Shown here in pieces: positions 29,123 to 37,905 of a DNA stretch of 38,083 bases. Position numbers and translations under genes: made by a program. The notes below the pieces were generated by a model. The model did not search any database. It had not been told where the DNA came from and was given only the letters and a program-made list of their open reading frames with translations. Numbering within the stretch: the first letter of the stretch is position 1; each line of letters begins with the position of its first letter. Origin of the DNA: Robbsia andropogonis (GTDB lineage: Bacteria; Pseudomonadota; Gammaproteobacteria; Burkholderiales; Burkholderiaceae); assembly GCF_000970345.1 (NCBI RefSeq), contig NZ_LAQU01000039.1, positions 1-38,083 on the forward strand, given 5' to 3'.

Positions 29123-30958
29123 ATGCCTAACACAGCATCCCCGGGGATCAATCCATATCTCGCCTCGCTCACGCCGGACCAGCAGCAAAGCTACGCCGAC
29201 TTGCAGCAAAAGCAGATGATCGGCCAAGCGCTGTTGGGGCAGGGTCTGACGCCGCTGGATACGTCAAACCGGATGGCTGGCAATACGGTGTACCGTGTCA
29301 GCCCTGTAGAAGGGCTGGCGAAGCTCGCACAAGCGTATGTGGGCGCGAAACTGTCTCGTGAAGGGGCAGCCGGGCAGAACGCGTTGATGGCGCAGGCGTT
29401 GTCCGGCGCTTTCGGTTCTGATGGCAGCGGCGCCCCTGCAGTGTCATCAGGCCCGGCTGTCTCTGGCGATGCCAATATGGGTGCGATGAGTGGCGTGTCT
29501 GCGGGTATGGGAGGCGCGGCGCCGCAGCCATCACAACAAGCCCTAGGGCAAGCCTTGATGCAGAACGGCGCGGCACCGGCGCAAACAACCACGCCCGGAC
29601 CTCTTACGCTGCCCGGTCAGACCGCCGCGCGCTCGCGCCAGCTTTATATGCTCGCCCCGCAAGCGTATCAGCAAGCCCTAGCCGCGGGCCTGTCCCCGAC
29701 CGATGCTACGAAGATGGCGACCGCGGCCGGGCTGGATACGCGTGCCGCGAACGCTGCAGCACTGAACAAAAGCACCTACATTGCTCCGGTGTCGACGCGC
29801 CCCGGCGGCGGCTACGTCACGGCAGACGGCGCATATCACGCCACGCCGTCATCGCCGCCGCAGGGTTACATCAACGTAGCCGATCCGACCAACGCAGCCG
29901 GCTTCCGGACCGTTGCCGTGCCGGGCGGCTTGGAAGCTGAAACCGCATCAACAGCGGCGAAATCAGCCGGTAGCGCGCAATACGCACTCACTCAGCGCTA
30001 CAACCCGCAGACGCAGCAGATGGAGTATGTCCCGGTGGCAGATGTGGCGAATGGTACTCGCAGCGGAGCGGCGCCAACCTATAATCCCGGCTCTCCAATT
30101 CAGCCGCCGCTTCCCCGCGGGGGCCAAGTGCCATCTGGCGGCGTGCCTCCTCTACCCCCCGGAATGGATTCCGGTCTGCCAGCCAGCGGAGCGCAAGGAT
30201 ATCCGGCGATTGGCGGCCCAGGCGGATTGCAGCCCGCAGGGGGCGCGGGCGCGCAGGGCTATCCGGCTATTCCCGCCATGCCGAACGGCGCCGCGCGCCC
30301 AGCGCCGCAGTCGAACCAGGGATTCCCTTCAACGTCTACCTTCGCCGCCACGCCGCCGCTTGGCGCAACGTCTGGCGCGAACACTGCTGGAAAGGGCGTG
30401 GCCGAGGCGGCGAATGAGAGTTACGCTGCCTTACAGAAGACGCGCGCCGGCGGCGCATCCGCGTTGCAAGACATCAATCACATGATCGACCTCGGCGCCG
30501 GGAAAAGCCCGCTGGCAGCCGGCCCGCTGGCCAACACCGTATTGCCGATTTTCAGCGCCAATGCGAAGGAATACGAGAAGTCGCGCGCGAACTTGGTCAC
30601 GCAACTCTCCGGCCAGCTTGGCTTGAGCACCGATGCATCGCGCGAGCTAGTAAATAACTCGATCCCCGACTATGGCGCGCCAAAAGCTGCCATCCAGTCG
30701 GGACTGGTGAATCTGCGAAATCAGGTGCAGTTGCGGCAACTGAAGGCCGATTCGCTGACGCCAATTTTCAATAGCGGCAATCCACAGCAGTACAACGCCT
30801 TCGAAAACGCGTTCGATAATCACGTCACGCCAGCACTCGCTGGCGTGATTGCGATGCCGGCTGGGCCAGACCGCGCGGCCGCGCTGCGCAAGGCTGCAAG
30901 TGATCCGACGCAGCGCGCGAACCTTGAGTGGGCAGCGCAAAACGGGGTGCTGAAATGA
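29123..30958 (+). CDS. Large virion/ejection-type protein, 611 aa
   Basis: Gly/Pro/Ala/Gln-rich throughout; begins INPYLASLTPDQQQSYADLQ and has TSNRMAGNTVYRVSPVEGLA, a linker with repeated GYPAI(G/P) units near residues 355-390, and a helical C-terminus (KEYEKSRANLVTQLSGQLGL) ending in LEWAAQNGVLK. No enzymatic motif. ATGA overlap with the following gene makes it part of the same assembly set, likely an ejected internal protein. Confidence 0.68.
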   Translation: MPNTASPGINPYLASLTPDQQQSYADLQQKQMIGQALLGQGLTPLDTSNRMAGNTVYRVSPVEGLAKLAQAYVGAKLSREGAAGQNALMAQALSGAFGSDGSGAPAVSSGPAVSGDANMGAMSGVSAGMGGAAPQPSQQALGQALMQNGAAPAQTTTPGPLTLPGQTAARSRQLYMLAPQAYQQALAAGLSPTDATKMATAAGLDTRAANAAALNKSTYIAPVSTRPGGGYVTADGAYHATPSSPPQGYINVADPTNAAGFRTVAVPGGLEAETASTAAKSAGSAQYALTQRYNPQTQQMEYVPVADVANGTRSGAAPTYNPGSPIQPPLPRGGQVPSGGVPPLPPGMDSGLPASGAQGYPAIGGPGGLQPAGGAGAQGYPAIPAMPNGAARPAPQSNQGFPSTSTFAATPPLGATSGANTAGKGVAEAANESYAALQKTRAGGASALQDINHMIDLGAGKSPLAAGPLANTVLPIFSANAKEYEKSRANLVTQLSGQLGLSTDASRELVNNSIPDYGAPKAAIQSGLVNLRNQVQLRQLKADSLTPIFNSGNPQQYNAFENAFDNHVTPALAGVIAMPAGPDRAAALRKAASDPTQRANLEWAAQNGVLK

Positions 30959-32886
30959 GCGCCCTTGACGACATCATTGCACGCGACGCCGGTGGTGGGC
31001 AGCAGTCCGCCCTTGATGCGATTATTGCACGCGACGCGGGAAGCTCCACTCAGCAGGACGCCCCTCAAACCGCGTCGGCCGGTCTTTCCGGCGCCCCAGT
31101 GGCGCCTCAGGGTGCCACCCCGCAGCAGCCCGGAAGTTTTCTCATGGGCCTAGGCGATGCCGTGAAAGGGGGAGTGCAGGGCATCGTGCACGGGGTTTCT
31201 TACGCTGCTGACAAGATTGCGCCGAACTCGCAGTTTGCGAAAGACTTCCACTCGGGCGCTCAGCAGGTCGACCAAACAATTCAGAATCAGAACCAGGCGT
31301 ACGAAGCGGCGCGCGCGGCAACCGGCGCGGGTACAGACTGGGGGCGGCTGGCCGGGAACGTCGTCGGCACCGCGCCAACCATGCTCATGAACCCGGAAAT
31401 GGGTGGAGCGGGCTTACTGGCGCGCACTGGCGTGGGGGCTCTGCAAGGGGCCGCCGGTGCTTCGCTGATGCCGGTGAACGATGTAAGCCAAGGTTATGGC
31501 CAGCAAAAGCTGGCAGACGCTTTGATCGGTGGGGGAATCGGAGCGGCAGCCCCGGTTTTAGGCTCTGCCGCACGAACGGCAGGCCAGAACATAGCAGGCG
31601 CTTTGCAGCCCGTCATCAGCCCGGGCAAATACGTCGGTCAGGGTTTGGCCCGCGCAATGGCGCCGCAAGACGCTGCTGCTGTTGCAAACAGTATTCGCAA
31701 TGCACCGACATTCGTTCCAGGTTCCACACCCACGACGGCGCAAGTAGGCGGTACGCCACTTCTCGTGCAAACAGAAAAAGCACTCGCCAACACCAGCCCC
31801 GACTTCAAAGGGGATTTGACGCAACTGCAGAATAACAACAACGCGGCCCGCCTGGGGGTTATCAGCGGCATTGCTGGAACCCCCGGAGACCTTGCGACGG
31901 CACAAGCGCAACGCGCCGCCGCAACTCAGCCTCTGTACGACGCCGCCCATCGCGCGCAAGTAAATGTCGGGCCTGCATTCGATCGCTTCGCGCAAATACC
32001 TGAAGTGCAACAGGCCATGGCAGCCGGAAACGCCAACGCGCAACTTGATGCGGCTGCCGGTCGTGGTGTAGCACCGGTATGGCCGAGTGGTCAGTCGCGA
32101 GCAATCAACGGCGCTGCACTGGATTACACGTCGCGCGCTCTTGGCGACATGATTAACCAAGCGAAAAGTGGGGGTGCAAACTCCAAGGCTGCATCGCTTA
32201 CAGCGCTGAAAAGCCAGATTGACGGCTTCGCGCAAAACTACATCCCAGGCGTTCAGCAAGCACGCGCCGCGTATGCGCAAGCGAGCGTTCCGGTCAGCAC
32301 TATGCAGGCGGGGCAGCAGATAGAAGATGCGTTTGCCAATCGCCCTTTGGATGCAAATAAAAATCCGATTGTCACTCTGACGGGATTTAACAGTGCGCTG
32401 GCGAAGTCAATAAAGGCGCAGAAATACGGCATAGATCCTGTTGCTCAGACCCAACTTGGGAACGTGGCCAGCGATCTTCAGCGCGAGTCGGTTTCAAACT
32501 CGATCAAGTCTCCCGGCGCCGACACGGCTTACAACTTAGCGGCAAATGGTTGGTTGGCGAGAAACCTGTATGGACCATCGTTCGGTGGAGCGACTTCAAC
32601 AGGAAAGACGGCGGCGGCGCTCGCAACAGCCCTGACAGGGCATCCGATCGCGGCGGCTGGAGTATTTGCAGGGGGCAATAAGGTGGGCCAAGCGGTGGGG
32701 CAGCGGCTGCAATCGCAACTCGCAAATCTACTTTTGAATCCTGATGCGCTCTTGCCGCACTTGGACGCTCACGCCGCCACGGCGGCCGGTAATGCGACGC
32801 CAAACCCGCTTGTGCAAGGGCTCTTGCAATACGGTCGTCCAGCGCTTGTAAACGGGTCCGCGGCAGCCCTCATAAATTCCCCATAG
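30955..32886 (+). CDS. Large virion/ejection-type protein, 643 aa, with N-terminal duplicated motif
   Basis: Starts MSALDDIIARDAGGGQQSAL, then repeats ALDAIIARDAG: two copies of ALDxIIARDAG 16 residues apart. A Gly/Ala/Gln-rich body with hydrophobic helices (GLLARTGVGALQGAAGASLM and AAALATALTGHPIAAAGVFA) could insert in membranes during DNA ejection. Starts by ATGA; ends 77 bases before the fibre gene. No catalytic motif found. Confidence 0.7.
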   Translation: MSALDDIIARDAGGGQQSALDAIIARDAGSSTQQDAPQTASAGLSGAPVAPQGATPQQPGSFLMGLGDAVKGGVQGIVHGVSYAADKIAPNSQFAKDFHSGAQQVDQTIQNQNQAYEAARAATGAGTDWGRLAGNVVGTAPTMLMNPEMGGAGLLARTGVGALQGAAGASLMPVNDVSQGYGQQKLADALIGGGIGAAAPVLGSAARTAGQNIAGALQPVISPGKYVGQGLARAMAPQDAAAVANSIRNAPTFVPGSTPTTAQVGGTPLLVQTEKALANTSPDFKGDLTQLQNNNNAARLGVISGIAGTPGDLATAQAQRAAATQPLYDAAHRAQVNVGPAFDRFAQIPEVQQAMAAGNANAQLDAAAGRGVAPVWPSGQSRAINGAALDYTSRALGDMINQAKSGGANSKAASLTALKSQIDGFAQNYIPGVQQARAAYAQASVPVSTMQAGQQIEDAFANRPLDANKNPIVTLTGFNSALAKSIKAQKYGIDPVAQTQLGNVASDLQRESVSNSIKSPGADTAYNLAANGWLARNLYGPSFGGATSTGKTAAALATALTGHPIAAAGVFAGGNKVGQAVGQRLQSQLANLLLNPDALLPHLDAHAATAAGNATPNPLVQGLLQYGRPALVNGSAAALINSP

Positions 32887-32963
32887 GAAACACGCGAACA
32901 CGAAGATGCCCAACTTGATCAAGCCCAAATAAATAACTGATTCACGCATTTTGAGAGGTTCTG

Positions 32964-33734
32964 ATGTCATTCAACGGCCAAGGGGTGTTCAACCCCCTTT
33001 ACAACTGGCAGCAAGACGCGGCACAGGGTCTGAACATCCAGGCAGATCGCATGCAGGGACAAGATCAGGACATGGCCAACGGCTTGTCGAACTGTATCAC
33101 CAAAGACGGGCAAAGTACGCCAACTGCAAATCTTAAGATGGGCGGCTTCAGGCACACGAATGCATCGGCCGGCGTAGCCGACAGTGATTACGCGACCATG
33201 GCGCAACTTAATGCCGTTAAGGCAGCGCTAAATGCCATTTTCCCTATTGGAATGCGATGTCAGTGGGATATGTCGGTCGGTCCAATTCCTCAGAATTTCC
33301 AGATCTGCGACGGCACGAACGGCACGCCCAATATGACGGGAAACACCTTCCCAATGGGTGTTACGACGGACAAGGATAGGTCGACTGGTGGTGCGTCGAC
33401 CGTCACTCTGTCGGTAGCAAACCTTGCCCCGCATGGTCACGTAGTAAATGACCCGCCTCACAATCACGGCGTAAATGACCCCTCTCATTCCCATTTGTAT
33501 CGTGATTCGAACGGTGCAAATGCCGGCGTAGCCACGACAAACGGCGGCAATGACACTGCAGGCGGCGGAAGTGGCTCGCGCGTCACCGCATCAAACACGA
33601 CCCAACCTTCGGCCACCGGGATTAGCCTCAATCCGGCAACGACCGGGGTTACCGTTCAAAGCACCGGCAGCGGCACGCCGTTTAACATCACGCCGCCGTA
33701 CATCGGAGTGGTGTGGGTTCAGCGTATGTCGTGA
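32964..33734 (+). CDS. Tail fibre / tail-collar protein with His-rich metal-binding-like repeat
   Basis: 256 residues. FPIGMRCQWDMSVGPIPQNF then QICDGTNGTPNMTGNTFPMG is a phage tail-collar domain (as in microcystin-dependent-type proteins). Next comes HGHVVNDPPHNHGVNDPSHS with alternating HxH, like the iron-binding beta-helix of T4 fibre tips. The C-terminus ends IGVVWVQRMS. The N-terminus would attach to the tail. SD GAGAGGTTCTG. Confidence 0.82.
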   Translation: MSFNGQGVFNPLYNWQQDAAQGLNIQADRMQGQDQDMANGLSNCITKDGQSTPTANLKMGGFRHTNASAGVADSDYATMAQLNAVKAALNAIFPIGMRCQWDMSVGPIPQNFQICDGTNGTPNMTGNTFPMGVTTDKDRSTGGASTVTLSVANLAPHGHVVNDPPHNHGVNDPSHSHLYRDSNGANAGVATTNGGNDTAGGGSGSRVTASNTTQPSATGISLNPATTGVTVQSTGSGTPFNITPPYIGVVWVQRMS

Positions 33735-33741
33735 GGATAAG

Positions 33742-34212
33742 GTGAATAAATTGGCCGACGAAGCGAAAGTTGACGTTCTGATCGAGCGCATGAACGCGTA
33801 CATGGACGATCAGAAAGAGATGAAGGGGCAAATTCTGCAGATGATGCAGATGCAACTTACGCTTGCGTCGATATCCGAACAGCTTTCTCAGATCAAGGAT
33901 CAGAACTCGCGCCTTTTCAAGAAAAGTGACTTGGCACAAGACCGAATCATTGCACTGGAACAAGAGGTTGCAGGAAATAAAAAAGCATGGCGAACCATCA
34001 TGATCTTGGCCCCTGCGATTCCAGTATTGATTACAGCGATAGGGCTTAAGTGGCAACCCTGGATGGATGCCGTGAATGCAGCGAAAAGCGCGCGTGATGA
34101 GCAATTGCAAAAGTATTCACAAGATGTTGGTGCAGAACTGCGTCGCGACGACAACCGCATAACGGTTCTGGAATTTCGGATGAACAACTTAGACGGGAAT
34201 AAATCGAAATGA
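33742..34212 (+). CDS. Coiled-coil membrane protein before endolysin, 156 aa
   Basis: GTG start with GAGGATAAG. A long helix (residues 10-80, KVDVLIERMNAYMDDQKEMK ... EQLSQIKDQNSRLFKK), a hydrophobic segment near 88-108 (TIMILAPAIPVLITAIGLKW), and a second helix ending NNLDGNKSK. It is coupled to the lysozyme gene (ATGA), which puts it in the lysis cassette: a holin, antiholin or spanin-like role is possible, but the order helix-TM-helix is unlike canonical Rz. Confidence 0.65.
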   Translation: MNKLADEAKVDVLIERMNAYMDDQKEMKGQILQMMQMQLTLASISEQLSQIKDQNSRLFKKSDLAQDRIIALEQEVAGNKKAWRTIMILAPAIPVLITAIGLKWQPWMDAVNAAKSARDEQLQKYSQDVGAELRRDDNRITVLEFRMNNLDGNKSK

Positions 34213-34637
34213 ACGAGCAATTCGACATGCCGACGATGGTGTCGGAACTGCGACGCGATGAGGGTGTGCGAAACAAGCCGTATAAGGACACGGTAGGCAA
34301 GACGACAATTGGCGTAGGCCGAAATCTTGATGATGTTGGCATCAGCGACGATGAAATCAATTTGATGCTCCAGAACGACATCGAGCGCACTGAACTGGCG
34401 CTAGACCGGTCGTTGCCGTGGTGGCGCAGTCTCGATCCTGTACGTCAACGCGTCATTTTGAACATGGGTTTCAACATGGGGATTGCTGGGCTGCTGACAT
34501 TTAAAAACACGCTGGCAGCAGTGCAGAACGGCAGCTATCCAGCGGCGGCGGCGGGGATGCTCGCATCGAAATGGGCGACGCAGGTGGGCGACCGGGCGAC
34601 ACGCTTGGCCAGCATGATGCGCACAGGGAGTGTCTAA
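34209..34637 (+). CDS. Endolysin, T4-lysozyme family (GH24)
   Basis: 142 residues. RRDEGVRNKPYKDTVGKTTI gives Glu18, Asp27 and Thr33, spaced 9 and 6 exactly as Glu11-Asp20-Thr26 of T4 lysozyme. LNMGFNMGIAGLLTF is the second family block. It hydrolyses peptidoglycan glycan strands for host lysis. No signal peptide or SAR helix, so a holin must release it. Confidence 0.93.
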   Translation: MNEQFDMPTMVSELRRDEGVRNKPYKDTVGKTTIGVGRNLDDVGISDDEINLMLQNDIERTELALDRSLPWWRSLDPVRQRVILNMGFNMGIAGLLTFKNTLAAVQNGSYPAAAAGMLASKWATQVGDRATRLASMMRTGSV

Positions 34638-34638
34638 A

Positions 34639-35301
34639 ATGAAATGGTCAGATATCGCGAGTGTTGTCGGGAAAGCCGCGCCAGTCGTCGGGACGTTGCT
34701 CGGCGGCCCGGCCGGCGCGGCGGTCGGCGGCTTGATCTCTGCGGCACTGGGCACGAGCAACGACCCTGACGCTGTGTCGTCGGCGCTGCTCGCCAATCCC
34801 GATGCGCTTGTGAAATTGAAAGAACTGGAAGAGAACAGCAAAGTCCAATTGCAGCAGTTGAGCGTCACGGCAGAACAGAACCGGCTCCAAGCGGCCACGG
34901 CGCAGTACGCTGCGGAGGCGGGCGACCGGGACAGCGCGCGCAAGCTCGCGGCGGCGCAGCCCAATGACTGGGTGCGGCCGTCGATCACCTTCGGGCTGCT
35001 GGCCGGCGCAATCGCCATGGTGGTGTTCGTGTTCAGCGGCATGGCTGACGGCCTGCTGCGAGACACTACGGCCAGCCTGACTGTGGGCACGCTGATCGGC
35101 TACTGGTTCAACGAACTGAAACAAACCCTTGCTTTTTGGTTCGGCATGACACGAGACGGGATGACGCAGAACCGGACGATCACCGACTTCGCCACATCGC
35201 CCGGCAGCGTGACGACCGCACCGACCACGTCGACCACCACTATCAGCACGCCCGCCACCGTCACCGTGGCGCCGCAAGACGACATCTATAAAGGGCACTG
35301 A
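34639..35301 (+). CDS. Holin, 3TM-superfamily type
   Basis: 220 residues. N-terminal Gly/Ala helix (VVGKAAPVVGTLLGGPAGAA), a coiled coil near 60-95, the DRDSARKLAAAQPNDWVRPS block, then two TM helices (FGLLAGAIAMVVFVFSG and TLIGYWFNELKQTLAFWFGM). This order is that of the 3TM phage holin family, also found in gene-transfer agents. Pro/Thr-rich cytoplasmic or periplasmic tail. GGGAG upstream; a GTG start nine bases earlier is less likely. Confidence 0.82.
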   Translation: MKWSDIASVVGKAAPVVGTLLGGPAGAAVGGLISAALGTSNDPDAVSSALLANPDALVKLKELEENSKVQLQQLSVTAEQNRLQAATAQYAAEAGDRDSARKLAAAQPNDWVRPSITFGLLAGAIAMVVFVFSGMADGLLRDTTASLTVGTLIGYWFNELKQTLAFWFGMTRDGMTQNRTITDFATSPGSVTTAPTTSTTTISTPATVTVAPQDDIYKGH

Positions 35302-35302
35302 T

Positions 35303-36586
35303 ATGGCCGACGATACTCAAGACCCTGGATACAGCGGCGAGGAGCGCGTATTCACGGCAGGCGGCGAGCATTACGGGATCATGTACGACGTGTACCGATA
35401 CGTCGCTGTGACGATGTTATCTGCGGGCGGAGAAATATATGATCTGACGCAACAGGTTAATCAAGTTAGCGGGGTGGCGAACAATGCGTTGAATGCTGCA
35501 AACGCGGCGCAGCAGACTGCAAATCAAGGCGTGAGCGCGGCGGCGGCTGCACAGCAAACAGCGAGCAATGCATATGCCCTCCAAACCATGCAACAGGCTG
35601 CGAACGTAGTTTATGCAGGTCCGGCAAGCGGCGGCTCTGCTGCACCCGCATTTCGTGCACTTGTTGCGTCCGACTTGCCGATCGTCCCCATCACTAACGG
35701 CGGAACGAATGCAGCGGACGCGCCTACCGCCCGCAGTAATCTCGGCGCGGCATCACGAGGCGCGAACAGCGACATCACATCGATCACGGGCATGACGACA
35801 CCGCTGGCCGTCTCGCAAGGCGGCACGGGGGCACAGGCGCTAACGGCGTATGGTGTAGTAACAGCAAACGGGAGTAGCGCTCTAGGGTCGGTTGTGCCCG
35901 GCGTTGCGGGCACAGTTCTTACGTCGAACGGCCCAGGGTCGTATTTTTCTTTTCAACCGATTCCCAATCAGCCCGGCCGTTTAATAAACGTGCAGGTGAT
36001 AACGGCAACGGGAACCGTTACACCAACAGCCGGCGCGACGTCATGGATTATTGAAGCAAAAGGCGGCGGCGGCGCCGGGTCAGGAACGCCCGCAACAGGA
36101 ACGAGCGCGGCAGCGGCCGGCGGGGCGGGCGCGGCTGGCGGCTACGTTAAGCATCGCATCACGTCTCTCGCTGCGAGCTACACAGCAGTGATCGGCGCTG
36201 CCGGTTTGGGCGCGTCCGGCGTTGCCGGTGGAAACGGCGGCAACACGACAATCGCGGGATTAACCGCCTCAGGTGGGACTGGGGGTGCCGTCGCGAGTGG
36301 ATCGGCAACTGTTTATACAAGCGGTGCGCAGGGCGGCTCGGCAACGGGGGGTAACATCGCGAATGTGCGGGGTGCCCCTGGAGGGGCAAGTTTTGCCAGT
36401 TCTTCGGCTGGCCTTTATATGGGGGGAAATGGCGGACAAAGTGAGTTTGGGGGTGGGGGCGCTGCCGCGGTGGCAGGGCAAGGTTATGGATCGGGTGGCG
36501 GGGGGTTATTTGTCGGGTCCAGTGCTTCGGCGGTGACCGGGCTGAACGGCTCCCCTGGTTTAATCGTCATTTACGAGTTCGCATAA
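35303..36586 (+). CDS. Tail fibre with Gly-rich adhesin tip
   Basis: 427 residues. N-terminal coiled region (NQVSGVANNALNAANAAQQT), then pyocin/phage fibre repeats NGGTNAADAPTARSNLGAAS and SQGGTGAQALTAYGVVTANG, and from ~250 a glycine-rich C-terminal domain (GGGGAGSGTP, GGNGGNTTI, GGGGAAAVAGQGYGSGGGG) ending PGLIVIYEFA. Gly-rich tips of this kind form poly-glycine II sandwiches in adhesins such as S16 gp38 and bind the host surface. ATG directly after the holin stop. Confidence 0.85.
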   Translation: MADDTQDPGYSGEERVFTAGGEHYGIMYDVYRYVAVTMLSAGGEIYDLTQQVNQVSGVANNALNAANAAQQTANQGVSAAAAAQQTASNAYALQTMQQAANVVYAGPASGGSAAPAFRALVASDLPIVPITNGGTNAADAPTARSNLGAASRGANSDITSITGMTTPLAVSQGGTGAQALTAYGVVTANGSSALGSVVPGVAGTVLTSNGPGSYFSFQPIPNQPGRLINVQVITATGTVTPTAGATSWIIEAKGGGGAGSGTPATGTSAAAAGGAGAAGGYVKHRITSLAASYTAVIGAAGLGASGVAGGNGGNTTIAGLTASGGTGGAVASGSATVYTSGAQGGSATGGNIANVRGAPGGASFASSSAGLYMGGNGGQSEFGGGGAAAVAGQGYGSGGGGLFVGSSASAVTGLNGSPGLIVIYEFA

Positions 36587-36789
36587 TGAGCACTATCAGC
36601 AGATACGCGATAATTGAAGAAGGCGTTGTCACGAACGTCATTCTTTGGGATGGCCAGGGCGACTTGTTTCCTGGCATGACCGTCGTTTTGTTGCCGGATG
36701 ACTCGCCCGTATCGCCCGGGTGGACGACGCCGGATGATGGCAAGACCTTCGTCGCGCCCCCGCCCCAACCCCAACCTTCACCTCTTTGA
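36586..36789 (+). CDS. Small tail-fibre-associated protein, 67 aa
   Basis: MSTISRYAIIEEGVVTNVIL then WDGQGDLFPGMTVVLLPDD and a Pro-rich end. The YAIIE.GVV.N.I.WDG block is found in small proteins encoded after phage tail fibres (often described as fibre assembly or chaperone proteins). TAATG overlap with the fibre gene. The role is likely fibre folding or attachment. Confidence 0.7.
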   Translation: MSTISRYAIIEEGVVTNVILWDGQGDLFPGMTVVLLPDDSPVSPGWTTPDDGKTFVAPPPQPQPSPL

Positions 36790-36855
36790 CCCGCTCGCAA
36801 CCTGAATAGGCATGGGATATGATCGAGCCTTCGCATTTTCTGGCAGCTATCGCGA

Positions 36856-37905
36856 ATGCTCGACTCCCGGAAATTCCTCTCGATCCAGTGTTTGCGCGCC
36901 CTCGCGGCAGTTGTCGTAGTGGCCTTCCATGCAAGCGGCAACGTCGCCGTCTATAGCTGGCATTCGCTAATCTTCCCCGCTGTGTCTCGGTTTGGGGAAA
37001 TAGGCGTCGATATTTTCTTCGTGATCTCTGGATTCGTGATCATGCTTGTGTCGCATGATGATGTGCCGGGATGGCGATCGGCCCGCGATTTCGCAGTCGC
37101 CAGAATAACCAGGGTCGTGCCCCTGTACTGGATACTCACCGCAGCGTTCGTTGCGTTGCTCTTGCTCGTGCCCGCCGCATTCGGCAACGCCTCATTCTCT
37201 GCCAGCGCCACGGTTGCCTCATTTCTGTTCTTCCCGACACTGAACTGGACTGGCATCGTCGCGCCCGTCTTGAATGTCGGCTGGACGCTCAATTACGAGA
37301 TGTGGTTCTACCTGCTGTTCGCCGCTGTCATCCTGACGACTCGACATCGCCTTGTGGGCATCGCTCTGGCGTTAGCGATAACGCTGCTGGCCGGACTTCT
37401 ACCGTTCGACGGCATTGCGCTTCATTTCTACACCAACCCGATTGTGCTCGAATTCCTGGCAGGGTGTTGCTTGGGGGCGCTATGCCGAAACGGCCGCTGC
37501 GTCCCGCCTTGGCTGCCGGTGGTTGCCATAGCGGCAACCGTCGCACTTGCGACGCTCGGGCCAGACATGACAGGTCGAAATCGACTCATCGCCTATGGAG
37601 TGCCAGCCTTTGCGATCGTAGCGTCAGGCTTGGCGGTAGAACACCTCCTTCGGTGGCCCCGCGCGGCGCTTGTCGTGGGCGACTCCTCCTACTCGCTCTA
37701 CCTGACCCACGTTTTCACCGTGCCGGTCGTTTTGAAAGTCCTGCAGCGCGTTGATGGTGCGCGCCACATTCCCGGCGACCTCGTGTGCCTTACTGCTGTT
37801 CTGGCATCAGTTTTTGTGGGGATCTGGTGTTATCGTCTAGTGGAGCGTCCGGTGTCTCGTCTGGCTCGGGCTGTTTTGATATCGCCGCACTGGAGTTCGG
37901 ATTAA
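36856..37905 (+). CDS. Acyltransferase-3 (OafA-like) membrane protein; lysogenic conversion candidate
   Basis: 349 residues with about ten hydrophobic helices. Family motifs: FLSIQCLRALAAVVVVAFHA (Arg14, His25), FGEIGVDIFFVISGFVI, NVGWTLNYEMWFYLLFA and SSYSLYLTHVF. This family O-acylates cell-surface sugars; phage copies alter the host O-antigen and can block other phages. It is the last gene after the fibre block, on the same strand, preceded by a 66-base gap. A TATGAT -10 lies upstream (36818-36823), without a good -35. ATG chosen as giving the whole domain. Confidence 0.87.
   Translation: MLDSRKFLSIQCLRALAAVVVVAFHASGNVAVYSWHSLIFPAVSRFGEIGVDIFFVISGFVIMLVSHDDVPGWRSARDFAVARITRVVPLYWILTAAFVALLLLVPAAFGNASFSASATVASFLFFPTLNWTGIVAPVLNVGWTLNYEMWFYLLFAAVILTTRHRLVGIALALAITLLAGLLPFDGIALHFYTNPIVLEFLAGCCLGALCRNGRCVPPWLPVVAIAATVALATLGPDMTGRNRLIAYGVPAFAIVASGLAVEHLLRWPRAALVVGDSSYSLYLTHVFTVPVVLKVLQRVDGARHIPGDLVCLTAVLASVFVGIWCYRLVERPVSRLARAVLISPHWSSD

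Noticed and set aside
29143-29152. CCCCGGGGAT in the start of the 611-aa gene as a fourth late motif
   Set aside because: Shares only the CCCGGGG core, lies inside a coding sequence and lacks GTCTA and the promoter boxes.
32728-32949. Minus-strand frame starting in the gap before the fibre gene, with a hydrophobic N-terminus (MRESVIYLGLIKLGIFVFAC...)
   Set aside because: It lies mostly antisense to the 3' end of the 643-aa virion gene, has no clear SD and no promoter was seen; probably a shadow, although the TM-like start is curious.
36782-36824. TTGACC ... TATGAT as a full promoter before the acyltransferase
   Set aside because: The spacing between the boxes is about 26 bases; only the -10 is credible.
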